From assembly GCF_013003915.1 (NCBI RefSeq), contig NZ_JABAIV010000002.1, positions 186,001-250,000 of the forward strand: DNA of 64,000 nucleotides. The letters run 5' to 3'. Below, in pieces: positions 26,621 to 36,176 of this stretch. Each line of letters starts with the position of its first letter. Position 1 is the first letter of the stretch. The stretch is from Telluria aromaticivorans (lineage in GTDB: Bacteria; Pseudomonadota; Gammaproteobacteria; Burkholderiales; Burkholderiaceae_D). Position numbers and translations under genes: made by a program. Under the pieces are notes generated by a model. It was not told where the DNA came from, did no database searches, and saw nothing but the letters and a program-made list of their open reading frames with translations.

Positions 26621-27850
26621 TTACAGGTAGTTAAACAGCGACAGCCCCGACATTGTCTTGAACGACATCTGCGCCGCCTGCAGCGTCATCTGCTGCTGCG
26701 AGAAATCGGAAATGGCCTTGACCATGTCCAGGTCCTGCAGGTCCGACAGCGTGGCCGCGTACTGGATATCGAGGTCGTCGCCGGCGCTATCCAGGTAGTC
26801 GAGTTCCTTCATGTGCGCGCCCACCGATGCCTGCACGGTCAGCACGTTGTCGTGCGACGACTTCAGGTTGTCCAGCGCGGTAGCGATGTTGTTGGTCAGC
26901 GCAGCCTTGCCGGCCGAGCCATCGGCCGGGGCGCGCAGTGCCGCGATCAGGTTGGTCACGGTGGTGAAGACCGACTGCTTTTCGCTCGGTTTGGCGGTGA
27001 AGTTGTCGCCGTCGGCCGGCTGGCCCTTGATGTCGAAACTCAGGCCGCCGAAGGTGATCGCCTTGCCGGCCTCGTAGGCCTGCGCGGTCATGCCCGGTAC
27101 CGCGACGTCGGTGCCGGTGGTGGTGTCGACCACGCTATAGGTGGTCACCGCCGGCGTACCGGTAACGGCGAAGGTCAGCTTGTAGTCGCGGCCGGCATCG
27201 GCCTGGACGCGGTCGACCACCGATCCTGACGAAATGATGGCGGCGCCCGTGTTGGCGGCCGCGGCCTGGGTCTGGAAGTTGCCGTTACCGGTCGGGTTGT
27301 TCTCGAACACTGCGCTGCCCGAAGCCGACAGCGGCATGCGGCGCGACGCGGCCACCTGCAGCTGGCGCTGGCCCTGGTCGCCCTTGTAGTCGGCGCCGCC
27401 GGGCGTCGTGGTAAACGGCTGGGTGGTGGCCATATAGCCGGAGAACAGGTAGCCGCCGGCGCCGTCGGTGGAATTGGCCACGCCCAGCAAGTCGGCCAGG
27501 CGCCCTTCCAGCTCCGTCGCCAGCAGCTGGCGGTCCTTGGTCAGCATGCTGCCATTGCCGGCGGTGACAGCCAGCTCCTGGATGTCCTGCAGCAGGTTGC
27601 CGGCGTTTTGCAGCGCGCCTTCGACGGTGGTCAGCGACGAGCGCGCGCTGGCGCGGTTGGTCGCGAACTGGAGGTTCATCTCCTTGGTCTGGCTCACTTC
27701 GAGCACGCGCGCCGAGGCCACCGGGTCGTCGGCCGGGGTCAGAATGCGGCGCTCGGTCGAGAGCTGCATCTGGGTGCGCGCAAGCGCGCTCTGCAGCGAA
27801 TTGAGCTGGCTGGTCGCGTTGCCGTAGATGGACAGTGAACTGATGCGCAT
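26621..27850 (-). CDS. flgL: Flagellar hook-associated protein FlgL (HAP3)
   Basis: FlgL joins the hook to the filament on the FlgK ring. The 409-residue product opens with MRISSLSIYGNATSQLNSLQ, a flagellin-like N-terminal coiled coil, and closes with a flagellin-like C-terminal helix (AISDFSQQQMTLQAAQMSF). The start at 27850 is supported by GAGG five bases upstream; a longer upstream frame adds non-homologous residues. The middle (about 160-290) is variable. It lies 41 bases after flgK in the flg block. Confidence 0.94.
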   Translation of the reverse strand: MRISSLSIYGNATSQLNSLQSALARTQMQLSTERRILTPADDPVASARVLEVSQTKEMNLQFATNRASARSSLTTVEGALQNAGNLLQDIQELAVTAGNGSMLTKDRQLLATELEGRLADLLGVANSTDGAGGYLFSGYMATTQPFTTTPGGADYKGDQGQRQLQVAASRRMPLSASGSAVFENNPTGNGNFQTQAAAANTGAAIISSGSVVDRVQADAGRDYKLTFAVTGTPAVTTYSVVDTTTGTDVAVPGMTAQAYEAGKAITFGGLSFDIKGQPADGDNFTAKPSEKQSVFTTVTNLIAALRAPADGSAGKAALTNNIATALDNLKSSHDNVLTVQASVGAHMKELDYLDSAGDDLDIQYAATLSDLQDLDMVKAISDFSQQQMTLQAAQMSFKTMSGLSLFNYL

Positions 27851-27891
27851 GGGTGCCTCGTGTTTTTTCTGTGACTGATGCGGTGTTTCGA

Positions 27892-29838
27892 TCAACGGCC
27901 GATCGACAGCAGCGTATCGAAGATGCTGCCGGCGATCTGCATCACCTTGCCGGCGGCCTGGTAGGCCTGCTGGTACTTGATCAAATTGGTCGCTTCCTCG
28001 TCCAGGTTCACGCCCGAGACATCCTGGGCCGCGGCCTGGGCCTGGGTCAGCAAGGCTTCGCCGGCCTGGCCATTCACCTGCACTTCGCGGGTCTTGTTGC
28101 CGACCGTGCTCACCAGTTGGGCGTAGGACGATTGCAGGGTGGCGGTGCCGTTGTTGAAGATGTTCTTGGTCTGCAGGTCGCCCAGCAGGCCGATGTTGCG
28201 GGTGTCGCCGATGCCGCCGCCGTTGCTGGCAATCTTGAAGGTGTCGCCGTCGCCCGGCGCACCGCTCATGGTCACGCTGATGCCCCCAAACGTGTAGGTC
28301 GAACCAGCCTTGAATTGCACGCTGCCCGAGGGGACCGTGCTGGCGGCGCCGGTGCTGTCGACCACGCGTACGGTCCCGGCCGGGAAGCCGGTCAGGTTGC
28401 CGCTCGCCTTGTCGAAGCTGAGCGTCACCGGCAGCGCCGGGGCGCCGCCCAGGAAGTTCGCGTCGACCTTGCCTTCGCTGATCTTGGCAGTGCCGGTATT
28501 GCCCACCGGTGCGCTGGTGGCGATCGGCGCGGCCGCGGCAATGCCCGCCACATCCTTGACCAGCACGTTGAAATTGGCGGCGCCGCCGATGGTCGGGCGC
28601 ACCAGGAAGTTGTCTTCTTTGGCCGCGGTGCCGGTGATCTTGAAATCGACGCCGTAGATGGTCTGGGCCGCACCGGCGCCGGTGTAGGCGGTTTTCTGGT
28701 TGTCCGACAGGCGGATCACCTGGTAATCGGTACCGTCGAATTCGACCTTGAAGTCGCTGTCCGCCAGGGCCGCCGGGTTGCTCACCACCGCCTCGACCTT
28801 GGTGGTGCTGGTCGACGCATTGTTGATGTTCTTGCCGACATAGGCCGGCGCCAGGCTGAAGAAGTCGCCGCCGGGTGCGCCGTTCTGGTCCAGGCCCAGC
28901 TTGTGCTGCTGGTTGAACTCGAAGGCCAGGCCGATCGCGACCTTGCCCAGCGCGCTTTGCGCCGGGTCCAGCGTCTTGCTGCGGAACTCCAGGGCGCCGC
29001 CCAGGGTGCCGCCGGACAGGGCGTTCTCGCCCAGTACCGAGACCTTGCTGCCGGTCACGTAACCGACTTCGAGGCGGGTCAGGTCGGTCGGCGACTTGGT
29101 GGCCGCCAGCTCGAAGGCGCGCTGGCCGACGACCAGCGGCTGGCCGCTGCCGATCGACACCGTCAGGCTGCCGTTGTCGCCCGGGCGCACGGTGGCTTTT
29201 ACTTGCGTGTTCAGTTCCATCACCAGCTGGTCGCGCTTGTCGAGCAGGTCGTTCGGCGCGCGCTGCATGGCCGAGGCGAAGGTGCCGATCTTCTCGTTCA
29301 GGTCGGCGATCTGGCTGGCATAGGAATTGATCGTGGTGATGCTGCTCTCGATCGTGCTGTTGATGCCTTCGCGGATCTCGCCGAGGCGGCTATCGAGGGC
29401 CTGGAAGCGCGTGGCCAGGGTGTCGGCACTGGACAGCATCGACTGGCGCGACGGGACCGAGCCGCGGTTGGCGGCCATGTCCTGCACGCCCTTGAAGAAG
29501 CTCTGCAGCGACGGCGACAGGCCGGCGGTCTGGTCGGCCAGCATGTTGTCGATCTGGCTGATCTGGCTGTAGTACGAGTCCAGCCCGCTCTTGCTGGCCT
29601 GGGCGTTGCGCACCTGGGTGTTGAGGAATTCGTCGCTGTAGCGCTTGATCTGGTCGATCTGGGTGCCGGTGCCGATGAAACCGACGCCGGTCTCCATCAT
29701 CGGGGCGGTCGACTGCACCACGGTCTGGCGGTTGTAGCCGGCCACGTTGGCGTTCGCGATGTTGTGGCCGGTCGTGGACAGGCCCGCCTGTGCGGCGAAC
29801 AGGCCGCTCTTGCCAATGCTGAGGAGGTTACCGGACAT
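27892..29838 (-). CDS. flgK: Flagellar hook-associated protein FlgK (HAP1)
   Basis: FlgK caps the hook and forms the first junction ring. The 648-residue protein starts with LLSIGKSGLFAAQAGLSTTG and has the flagellar rod/hook N-terminal motif HNIANANVAGYNRQ. It ends with the matching C-terminal helix GVNLDEEATNLIKYQQAYQA. The centre contains Thr/Ala/Gly-rich variable domains. Length fits the longer betaproteobacterial FlgK type. A palindromic repeat separates it from flgJ. Confidence 0.96.
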   Translation of the reverse strand: MSGNLLSIGKSGLFAAQAGLSTTGHNIANANVAGYNRQTVVQSTAPMMETGVGFIGTGTQIDQIKRYSDEFLNTQVRNAQASKSGLDSYYSQISQIDNMLADQTAGLSPSLQSFFKGVQDMAANRGSVPSRQSMLSSADTLATRFQALDSRLGEIREGINSTIESSITTINSYASQIADLNEKIGTFASAMQRAPNDLLDKRDQLVMELNTQVKATVRPGDNGSLTVSIGSGQPLVVGQRAFELAATKSPTDLTRLEVGYVTGSKVSVLGENALSGGTLGGALEFRSKTLDPAQSALGKVAIGLAFEFNQQHKLGLDQNGAPGGDFFSLAPAYVGKNINNASTSTTKVEAVVSNPAALADSDFKVEFDGTDYQVIRLSDNQKTAYTGAGAAQTIYGVDFKITGTAAKEDNFLVRPTIGGAANFNVLVKDVAGIAAAAPIATSAPVGNTGTAKISEGKVDANFLGGAPALPVTLSFDKASGNLTGFPAGTVRVVDSTGAASTVPSGSVQFKAGSTYTFGGISVTMSGAPGDGDTFKIASNGGGIGDTRNIGLLGDLQTKNIFNNGTATLQSSYAQLVSTVGNKTREVQVNGQAGEALLTQAQAAAQDVSGVNLDEEATNLIKYQQAYQAAGKVMQIAGSIFDTLLSIGR

Positions 29839-29889
29839 GTTTGCTTTCTTTCTCTGACTATCTTATCTACGGCAACTTTTCAGAAAACT

Positions 29890-30028
29890 GTAGGGTGGGC
29901 GGGTTTTCCCGCCCACGCGGTGATCGCTATCGGCTCCGCTATCGTGCCGGATGATCTTGCTGCGAACTATCACCGCGTGGGCAAGGTAATTCAGGCCAGT
30001 GGCCTGAATTACGAATTGCCCACCCTAC
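29890..30028. repeat. Palindromic repeat pair, copy 4 (flgK-flgJ)
   Basis: Left arm GTAGGGTGGGCGGG to CCCGCCCACGCGGTGAT. Right arm ATCACCGCGTGGGCAAG carries an extended tip GTAATTCAGGCC-AGT-GGCCTGAATTAC (a perfect 12-bp stem) and ends GCCCACCCTAC. The tip sequence differs from the other copies while staying self-complementary. Confidence 0.85.
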
Positions 30029-30071
30029 GGGGTTCGTGGTCATTTCGTTCGGCGGCGGGTCTTGAGTCTGT

Positions 30072-31040
30072 TTAAGCCAATGAATTCTTGATAACGCGGG
30101 TCAGCTTGGCGGCGTAATTCGGATCGGTCGCATAGCCGGCGCGCTGCAGGCCGTGGGCGAAGGCCGAGGCGTCGCCGCCGCTGGCCAGCACTTTTTCGTA
30201 GCGCGGGTTCTTGGCCAGCATGTTAGCGTAGTCCTTGAACGAATCGGCCGGCGTGTCGTAGGCGCGGAACTTTTCTACTTTCTGCTGCGGACGGCCGTTG
30301 ACGTATTCGGTGGTGACTGCGGTGGCGACCTTGCCCTTCCAGCCCGGGCCGGCCTTGATGCCGAACAGGTTGTTGCTGTTGGTTCCGTCCGCATTGCGGA
30401 TCATGCGCTTGCCCCAGCCGCTTTCCAGCGCGGCCTGGCCCAGCATGAACTTGGCCGGCACGCCGGTGGCGCGCTCGGCTTCGGCGGCATGGGCGTGCAG
30501 CTTTTCCTGGAAGGCGCGCACGTGTGGCGTCTGCACGCGGCCGGTGGCGGTGGTCAGGGGCAGCGGCGCGGCGCCCGGGGTGCTCAAGCCGGTCTTCATG
30601 ATGGTGGCGGCATCCTTCCCCGGCGGCATGCCCTGCAGCGGCGCGACCGCGGTTGCGGCGGCGGCAGCCTTGCCGGCCGCCCCGGTATCCGACGTGCCGT
30701 CCGCGCCAATGGCCAGCGCCTGGGCGCCCATCTGGTTCGAGGTCAGCTGGCGGGTGAGCATGTCGGCCAGGCCGACGCCGCGCTTGGCCAGGTTCTGGCT
30801 CATCTGCTGGTCGAGCATGCCGGTGAACATCTTGGACTGCTGGTTGTCCATCATCCCCTCTTGCGGGGTGGCGTCGCGCATGCTCTTCATCATCATGTTG
30901 ATGAACATGGCTTCGAACTGGGTAGCCGCCTCCTTCAGCGCGGCAGGCGAGCCGGCCTTGGCCGATTGCTTGAGATCGCCCAGGCCCTTGGTGTCGAGGG
31001 CGAACTTGCTGGTCAGGTCAGTGGAAGGAGAGCCGATCAT
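30072..31040 (-). CDS. flgJ: Flagellar rod assembly muramidase FlgJ
   Basis: FlgJ scaffolds the rod and opens the peptidoglycan for it. The N-terminal rod-binding domain (residues about 35-105) includes EAATQFEAMFINMMMKSMRD and QSKMFTGMLDQQMSQ. The C-terminal glucosaminidase/muramidase domain (about 170-322) has LGQAALESGWGKR with the catalytic Glu, NNLFGIKAGPGWKG and FRAYDTPADSFKDYANML. Length of 322 residues matches bifunctional FlgJ. It lies 12 bases downstream of flgI on the - strand. Confidence 0.96.
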   Translation of the reverse strand: MIGSPSTDLTSKFALDTKGLGDLKQSAKAGSPAALKEAATQFEAMFINMMMKSMRDATPQEGMMDNQQSKMFTGMLDQQMSQNLAKRGVGLADMLTRQLTSNQMGAQALAIGADGTSDTGAAGKAAAAATAVAPLQGMPPGKDAATIMKTGLSTPGAAPLPLTTATGRVQTPHVRAFQEKLHAHAAEAERATGVPAKFMLGQAALESGWGKRMIRNADGTNSNNLFGIKAGPGWKGKVATAVTTEYVNGRPQQKVEKFRAYDTPADSFKDYANMLAKNPRYEKVLASGGDASAFAHGLQRAGYATDPNYAAKLTRVIKNSLA

Positions 31041-31052
31041 ATGAGTGCTTTC

Positions 31053-32162
31053 TTAGATGATCTCGAGTTCGGCGCGCAGCGAGCCGGCGGCCTTCAGGGC
31101 CTGCAGGATGGCCAGCAGGTCTTGCGGGGTGGTGCCGATCGAATTCATGGCTTTCACCACTTCGGCCAGCGAGGCGCCGCCCTTGACCATCAATACGCGG
31201 CCCGGGTCTTTCTTGACGTCGACCGAGTTCGACTGGGTCACCACGGTGGCGCCGCGCGAGCGCGGGGCCGGCTGGCTCACGTTGGTGTCCGCGCCGACCG
31301 TCACGGTCAGGTTGCCGTGCGAGATCGCGCAGTTGTCCAGCATCACGGCCTGGTTCATCACCACCGAGCCGGTGCGCGCATTCATGATCACCTTGGCCGC
31401 ATCCTTGGCGCGGGCGATGTCGATGCTTTCCAGCTGGCCGATGAAGGCCACGCGCTGGTCGCTGGAGGACGGGGTGCGTACGCGGATCACGCGGCCGTCC
31501 AGCGCCGTGGCAATGCCCGCGCCGAACTGGTCGTTGATCGCTTCGGTCACGCGGGCGGCGGTCGAGAAATCGGTTTCCTTCAGCTCGAGGCGGATCTGGT
31601 TGTCCGCGCCGAGGGTCGAGGCGACGGCGCGTTCGACCGTCGCGCCGGCGGAGATCTTGCCCACCGACAGGTGATTCACCTGCACCTGCGCACCGCCCGA
31701 CTGGGCGCCGACGCCGCCGACCAGCACATTGCCCTGGCCCATGGCATACACCTGGCCATCGGCGCCGTGCAGCGGGGTCATGAGCAGCGTACCGCCGCGC
31801 AGGCTTTTCGCGTTACCGATCGACGACACGGTGATGTCGATGGTCTGGCCCGGCTGGGCAAAGGCCGGCAGCGAGGTCGTGACCATGACGGCCGCGACGT
31901 TTTTCAGCTGCAGCTGGGTGCCCGGCGGCAGGTTCACGCCCTTCTGCTGCAGCATGGCCTGGATCGACTGCACGGTGAACGGGGTCTGGCTGGTCTGGTC
32001 GCCGGTGCCGTCCAGGCCCACGACGATGCCGTAGCCGGACAACTGGTTCTGGCGCACGCCGGCGATGCTGGCGAGGTCTTTCAGGCGCTCGGCCTGGGCC
32101 AGTGGAGCGGCGCCCAGCAAGGCGGCGCACAGCATGGCGATCGAGGTGATTTTCATCTGCAT
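31053..32162 (-). CDS. flgI: Flagellar P-ring protein FlgI
   Basis: Periplasmic P-ring subunit. The 369-residue product has a signal peptide (SIAMLCAALLGAAPLAQAE) followed by RLKDLASIAGVRQNQLSGYG and VGLDGTGDQT, both FlgI signatures. Near the middle lie SVVMNQAVMLDNCAISHGN, and the C-terminus ends with GTTPQDLLAILQALKAAGSL. It is four bases downstream of flgH. No unusual features. Confidence 0.98.
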   Translation of the reverse strand: MQMKITSIAMLCAALLGAAPLAQAERLKDLASIAGVRQNQLSGYGIVVGLDGTGDQTSQTPFTVQSIQAMLQQKGVNLPPGTQLQLKNVAAVMVTTSLPAFAQPGQTIDITVSSIGNAKSLRGGTLLMTPLHGADGQVYAMGQGNVLVGGVGAQSGGAQVQVNHLSVGKISAGATVERAVASTLGADNQIRLELKETDFSTAARVTEAINDQFGAGIATALDGRVIRVRTPSSSDQRVAFIGQLESIDIARAKDAAKVIMNARTGSVVMNQAVMLDNCAISHGNLTVTVGADTNVSQPAPRSRGATVVTQSNSVDVKKDPGRVLMVKGGASLAEVVKAMNSIGTTPQDLLAILQALKAAGSLRAELEII

Positions 32163-32166
32163 ATCC

Positions 32167-32832
32167 TCAGAACGGCAGCATCGACTGGAAGAAGCGCGAG
32201 AACATGTTGCTCACCTCGGCGCGGTCGACGCGGCTGTTGGTGCGGTATTCGACGCGCGCGTCGGCGACCAGGGTCGACGAGACCATGTTGCCCGGCTGGA
32301 TGGTGTCCGGAGCGACCATGCCCGAGAAGCGGATGTACTCGACGCCCTTGTTCATGGCGACCTGCTTCTCGCCGGCGACGATCAGGTTACCGTTCGGCAG
32401 CACTTCGGTGACGGTCACGCCCAGCGTGCCGCTGAAGTTGTTCGACGCGCTCTGGGTGTCGGCATCGGCAAACTTGTTCGCGCCTTCCAGCGCCACGCCG
32501 GTGCCGAGCTTGGCTTGTAGCGGGCCCGGGATCGAGAAACCTGCGCTGCCCGACTTGCTGCCGGTGCTGGCGCCGGACTTGCCGGCCGAGGTGCGCTCGG
32601 AAATGTTCACCGTCAGCAGGTCGCCGATATGGCGCGCGCGGCGGTCTTCGAACATCGGGCGGTAGCTGCCCGCGTTGTAGATGGCGCCGTCGTTGGCGGG
32701 CGCGGTCTGCACCAGCATCGGGCGGCTCGAGGTCGGGCCCTGCACGATGCTGCTCGGGGTGGTCGAGCAGCCGGCCAGCGCCAGCAAACCAGCAAGGATA
32801 AAGAGAGAAGCGAATTTAGAGCTCATGATCAT
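32167..32832 (-). CDS. flgH: Flagellar L-ring lipoprotein FlgH
   Basis: Outer-membrane L-ring lipoprotein. The signal peptide ends in a lipobox (LLALAGC, Cys at about residue 22). Characteristic segments are [19 protein letters not shown] and [11 protein letters not shown], then [20 protein letters not shown] near the C-terminus. The annotated start at 32832 (MIM) overlaps the flgG stop by four bases; the internal ATG at 32826 is equally plausible. Length of 221 residues is typical. Confidence 0.97.
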   Translation of the reverse strand: MIMSSKFASLFILAGLLALAGCSTTPSSIVQGPTSSRPMLVQTAPANDGAIYNAGSYRPMFEDRRARHIGDLLTVNISERTSAGKSGASTGSKSGSAGFSIPGPLQAKLGTGVALEGANKFADADTQSASNNFSGTLGVTVTEVLPNGNLIVAGEKQVAMNKGVEYIRFSGMVAPDTIQPGNMVSSTLVADARVEYRTNSRVDRAEVSNMFSRFFQSMLPF

Positions 32833-33611
32833 AACTGCGACAGTTTCTGCAGCATCTGGTCGGACGTGGTGATCGCCTTGCTGTTGATCTCGTAGGCGCG
32901 CTGGGTCTGGATCATGTTGACCATTTCCTCGACCACGTTGACGTTGGAGGATTCGACATAGCCCTGCATCAGCACGCCGGAACCGTTGGTGCCCGGGACG
33001 TTCAGGTTCGGGTTGCCCGAAGCGCCGGTCTCGACGTACAGGTTCTCGCCGCGCGATTCCAGTCCGGCCGGGTTGATGAAGGTGGCCAGTTGCAGCGAGC
33101 CGACCTGGGTCGGGGCCGCGGTGCCCGGCAGCTTCACCGACACGGTGCCATCGCGGCCGACGGTGATCGATTCGGCATTGGCCGGGATGGTGATGGCAGG
33201 CTGGACGACGAAGCCGCTGGAAGTGACCAGCTGGCCGTTGGCATCGGTCTGGAAGGAGCCGTCGCGGGTATAGGCCTGGGTGCCGTCCGGCAGCAGCACC
33301 GGGAAGAAACCGGAGCCGTTGACCATGACGTCCTTCGAATTGCCGGTCAGCTGGGGATTACCCTGGGTGAAGATGCGCTCGGTAGCGACGGTGCGCACAC
33401 CGGTACCGATCTGCAGGCCCGAAGGCAAATTCGTCTGCTGCGACGATTGCGCACCTGGCTGGCGCACGTTCTGGTACAGCAGGTCCTCGAACACCGCACG
33501 GGAACGCTTGAAGCCGTTCGTGCTGACGTTGGCGAGGTTGTTGGTGATGACGTCGAGGTTGGTCTGCTGCGCTTCGAGGCCGGTCTTGGCAATAAACAGC
33601 GATCGGATCAT
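32829..33611 (-). CDS. flgG: Flagellar distal rod protein FlgG
   Basis: Distal rod subunit, 260 residues, the standard length. It starts [20 protein letters not shown] and continues with [20 protein letters not shown], the rod-protein signature. The Asx-rich insert [20 protein letters not shown] is typical of FlgG, and the C-terminus has [20 protein letters not shown]. It overlaps flgH by four bases. GAGAATTCC before the ATG supplies the ribosome site. Confidence 0.98.
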   Translation of the reverse strand: MIRSLFIAKTGLEAQQTNLDVITNNLANVSTNGFKRSRAVFEDLLYQNVRQPGAQSSQQTNLPSGLQIGTGVRTVATERIFTQGNPQLTGNSKDVMVNGSGFFPVLLPDGTQAYTRDGSFQTDANGQLVTSSGFVVQPAITIPANAESITVGRDGTVSVKLPGTAAPTQVGSLQLATFINPAGLESRGENLYVETGASGNPNLNVPGTNGSGVLMQGYVESSNVNVVEEMVNMIQTQRAYEINSKAITTSDQMLQKLSQL

Positions 33612-33675
33612 GGAATTCTCCTAAGTGCAGCGGACACGGTCCGCCACGTACAGGAGAATTATGCTGCAGCAACTA

Positions 33676-34416
33676 TCAATTCAAAGCGAGGATCTGGGTG
33701 GCTTTCGCGGCGTTATTCTCGGCGTTCTTCAACAGGCTCATTTGGGTATCGAAGGAACGTGCCAATGCGATCATGTCGACCATCGAATCGACCGCGCTGA
33801 CATTGCTGCCTTCCAGCGCGCCGCCGGCCACGCGTACCGCCGGGTCGGCCTGGGCGGCGGAACCGTCCTTCAGGCGGAACAGGCCGTCGTCGCCGCGCAC
33901 CATGTTGCCCGTTGGCGGATTGACCAGCTTCAGGCGGCCGAGGATGTTGGCGGCTGCCGGCTGGTCGGTGGTGGAGACGGTCGAGATGGTGCCGTCGCCG
34001 CCCACCGTCACGATGACGTCAGGCGGGATCGTGATCGGGCCGCCCTCGCCGGCGATGGTGGCGCCGTTGGCGGTGGTGAGCAGGCCATTGGCGCTGGTCT
34101 GCAGCGAACCGTTGCGGGTATACGCTTCGGTGCCGTCGGCCATCTGCACCGCCAGCCAGCCTTCGCCCTTGACGGCGACGTCGAGGTCGCGCCCGGTGAC
34201 CTGCAGCGCGCCCGAGGAGAAATCGGCGCCCGGTGTCGAATTGACCACGAAGGCGCGCGTCGGCAAGCCTTCGCCTTGCACCGGCACCGCACGGAACACG
34301 TCCATCTGGGCCCGGAAGCCCGTGGTGTTCACGTTGGCCAGGTTGTTCGAGGTCGTGGCCTGCTTTTCCAGGATGTGCTTGGCGCCGCTGCCGGCGGTGT
34401 AGATCAGGCGATCCAT
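33676..34416 (-). CDS. flgF: Flagellar proximal rod protein FlgF
   Basis: Rod subunit of 246 residues. The N-terminus MDRLIYTAGSGAKHILEKQA and TSNNLANVNTTGFRAQMDVF are FlgF-like. The protein lacks the FlgG-specific insert and ends with SNVSAVDSMVDMIALARSFD. It is separated from flgE upstream by a palindromic repeat and from flgG by about 64 bases. Confidence 0.96.
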   Translation of the reverse strand: MDRLIYTAGSGAKHILEKQATTSNNLANVNTTGFRAQMDVFRAVPVQGEGLPTRAFVVNSTPGADFSSGALQVTGRDLDVAVKGEGWLAVQMADGTEAYTRNGSLQTSANGLLTTANGATIAGEGGPITIPPDVIVTVGGDGTISTVSTTDQPAAANILGRLKLVNPPTGNMVRGDDGLFRLKDGSAAQADPAVRVAGGALEGSNVSAVDSMVDMIALARSFDTQMSLLKNAENNAAKATQILALN

Positions 34417-34453
34417 CGTATATTTTCCTCGTTGCGACTATTCGAATTCTTGC

Positions 34454-34593
34454 TGACCGCGTGGGCAGGAGACCTGCCCACCCTACGGGTTCGTGGCTTT
34501 TTTGCCGATGCGGCCATCGACCGGTTTTCGTTTTTGGTAGGGTGGGCGGGGTAATTTCGGGCAATGCCCGGAATTACAAACGCCCACGCGGTC
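34454..34593. repeat. Palindromic repeat pair, copy 5, outward arrangement (flgE-flgF)
   Basis: Here the arm order is reversed compared with the other loci: GACCGCGTGGGC to GCCCACCCTAC comes first, then GTAGGGTGGGC to CCCACGCGGTC. The second arm has the tip GTAATTTCGGGCA-ATGCCCGGAATTAC. The flanks GACCGCG/CGCGGTC make the whole locus a large inverted structure. Confidence 0.8.
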
Positions 34594-34607
34594 AAATCAC
34601 GCTGGCA

Positions 34608-36143
34608 TTAACGCAAATTCACCAAGGTCTGCAACACCGAATCCTGCGTCTTGATCGTCTGCGCATTGGCCTGGTACACGCGCTGCGCGGTGATCATGTT
34701 GACCAGCTCGGCGGTCAGGTCGACGTTCGAGCTCTCGACGGCCGACGACTGCAGCACGCCCATGCTGCCCGAGTTCGGGGTGCCCATCAGCGGCACGCCC
34801 GAGTTGGCCGACTCGGCCCAGGCATTATTGCCGAGCGGCTCGAGGCCATTCGGGTTGGTGAAGTTCGCCAGCACCACCTGGCCCAGCGGCTTGGTCTGGC
34901 CGTTGCTGTACTGGCCCAGGATGATGCCGTCCTGGCCGGTGGTGAAGCGCTGCAGGTTGCCGGCGGCATAGCCATCCTGCACGATTTTCTTTTCGCTGGT
35001 GGCGGTGCCGTACTGGGTGGTGCCGTCGTAGTCGATCGTCATCGTCATGATCGCTTCGGCGCCGGTGGCCGGGAACACCGGCAGGCTCGCGGTCATCTTG
35101 CCGGCGCTGGTCGAGGTAACCTTGTTCAGGCCGCCATTCGTGTCGAACACCAGGGTGCCGATGCTCTTCGGCGGCACGTCGACGGCCTTCGCCATGGCTT
35201 CGTCGACTTCCGCCGGCGTGGTGCCCGGCACCAGTGCGGCATTGGTCGCGGCAGTGGTGATCGCGGTCTGGTTGGCAGCGGTGCCGCCGGCGGTGCCGGC
35301 AGCGGCCGACACCATGGCCGAGGCCGCAGTGGCGTAGCTGTTCAGGGCGGCAGCGATGGTGGCCGGCACCGGCGGCACGGCCTTGGTGGCGGCTTCCCAG
35401 TTGGCGCGGGCGGTGTTCACCGCGGTGAAGGCGCCGCCGGTACCCTGGGCCGCGCCGGCAACTGCCAGGTTGGTCACTTCGGTGCCGTCGTTGGCGGCGT
35501 ACACGTCCCAGCCGCCGGTGGCATTGCGTGCGTAATAGGTCGACAGTACGTGCGGATTGCCCAGCGTGTCGTACACGCTCATCGGGGTCTGCTTGTTGTA
35601 GGTGGTCGGGTCGTCCGCGTTGAAGGGCGAATTGGCCGGGGCCTGGCTACGCGAGTCCAGGTTCAGTTCCATCTTGACTTCCGAGGTCTTGACCGGCTGC
35701 AGGTCGGCGGTGTCGATCTGCAGCGGCGCCGGGGCGCCTGCCGAGAGCTGGCCGTTGGCATTCAGGCCGTAGCCGGTCAGCTTGGCACCTTGCGCGTTGA
35801 CCATGAAGCCGTTCTTGTCGAGGTCGAACTGGCCGTTGCGGCTGTACTGGACCAGGCCCGAGGTTTCGGTGCGGAAGAAACCGGCGCCGTTGATGGCGAT
35901 GTCGAGCGGGTTGTTCGAGGCTTCGACGTTACCCTGGGTGAACTGCTGCGCAATGCCCGCCACCTTCACGCCGATACCGGCGGTGACGCCGCCCGAACCG
36001 TTGAGCGAGCTGGCGTAGACGTCGGCGAACCGGGTGGTCGAACCCTTGAAACCGACTGTGCTCGCGTTGGCGATATTGTTACCGATGACGTCGAGGGATT
36101 TGGCAGCGCCGTTCAAGCCGCTCAGGCCTTGTTGGAAAGACAT
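34608..36143 (-). CDS. flgE: Flagellar hook protein FlgE with an Ala-rich insertion
   Basis: Hook subunit, 511 residues, longer than the roughly 400-residue enteric form. The N-terminus has SFQQGLSGLNGAAKSLDVIG and NNIANASTVGFKGS; the C-terminus SSAVESSNVDLTAELVNMIT is diagnostic. The central domain carries an alanine-dominated stretch (about residues 245-330) with many small residues, such as [20 protein letters not shown]. This is likely a surface-exposed variable insertion. flgD ends 34 bases upstream on the same strand. Confidence 0.97.
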   Translation of the reverse strand: MSFQQGLSGLNGAAKSLDVIGNNIANASTVGFKGSTTRFADVYASSLNGSGGVTAGIGVKVAGIAQQFTQGNVEASNNPLDIAINGAGFFRTETSGLVQYSRNGQFDLDKNGFMVNAQGAKLTGYGLNANGQLSAGAPAPLQIDTADLQPVKTSEVKMELNLDSRSQAPANSPFNADDPTTYNKQTPMSVYDTLGNPHVLSTYYARNATGGWDVYAANDGTEVTNLAVAGAAQGTGGAFTAVNTARANWEAATKAVPPVPATIAAALNSYATAASAMVSAAAGTAGGTAANQTAITTAATNAALVPGTTPAEVDEAMAKAVDVPPKSIGTLVFDTNGGLNKVTSTSAGKMTASLPVFPATGAEAIMTMTIDYDGTTQYGTATSEKKIVQDGYAAGNLQRFTTGQDGIILGQYSNGQTKPLGQVVLANFTNPNGLEPLGNNAWAESANSGVPLMGTPNSGSMGVLQSSAVESSNVDLTAELVNMITAQRVYQANAQTIKTQDSVLQTLVNLR

Positions 36144-36176
36144 GGTGTACTCCTAATAGGTTGGTAAGCGGCTGGC

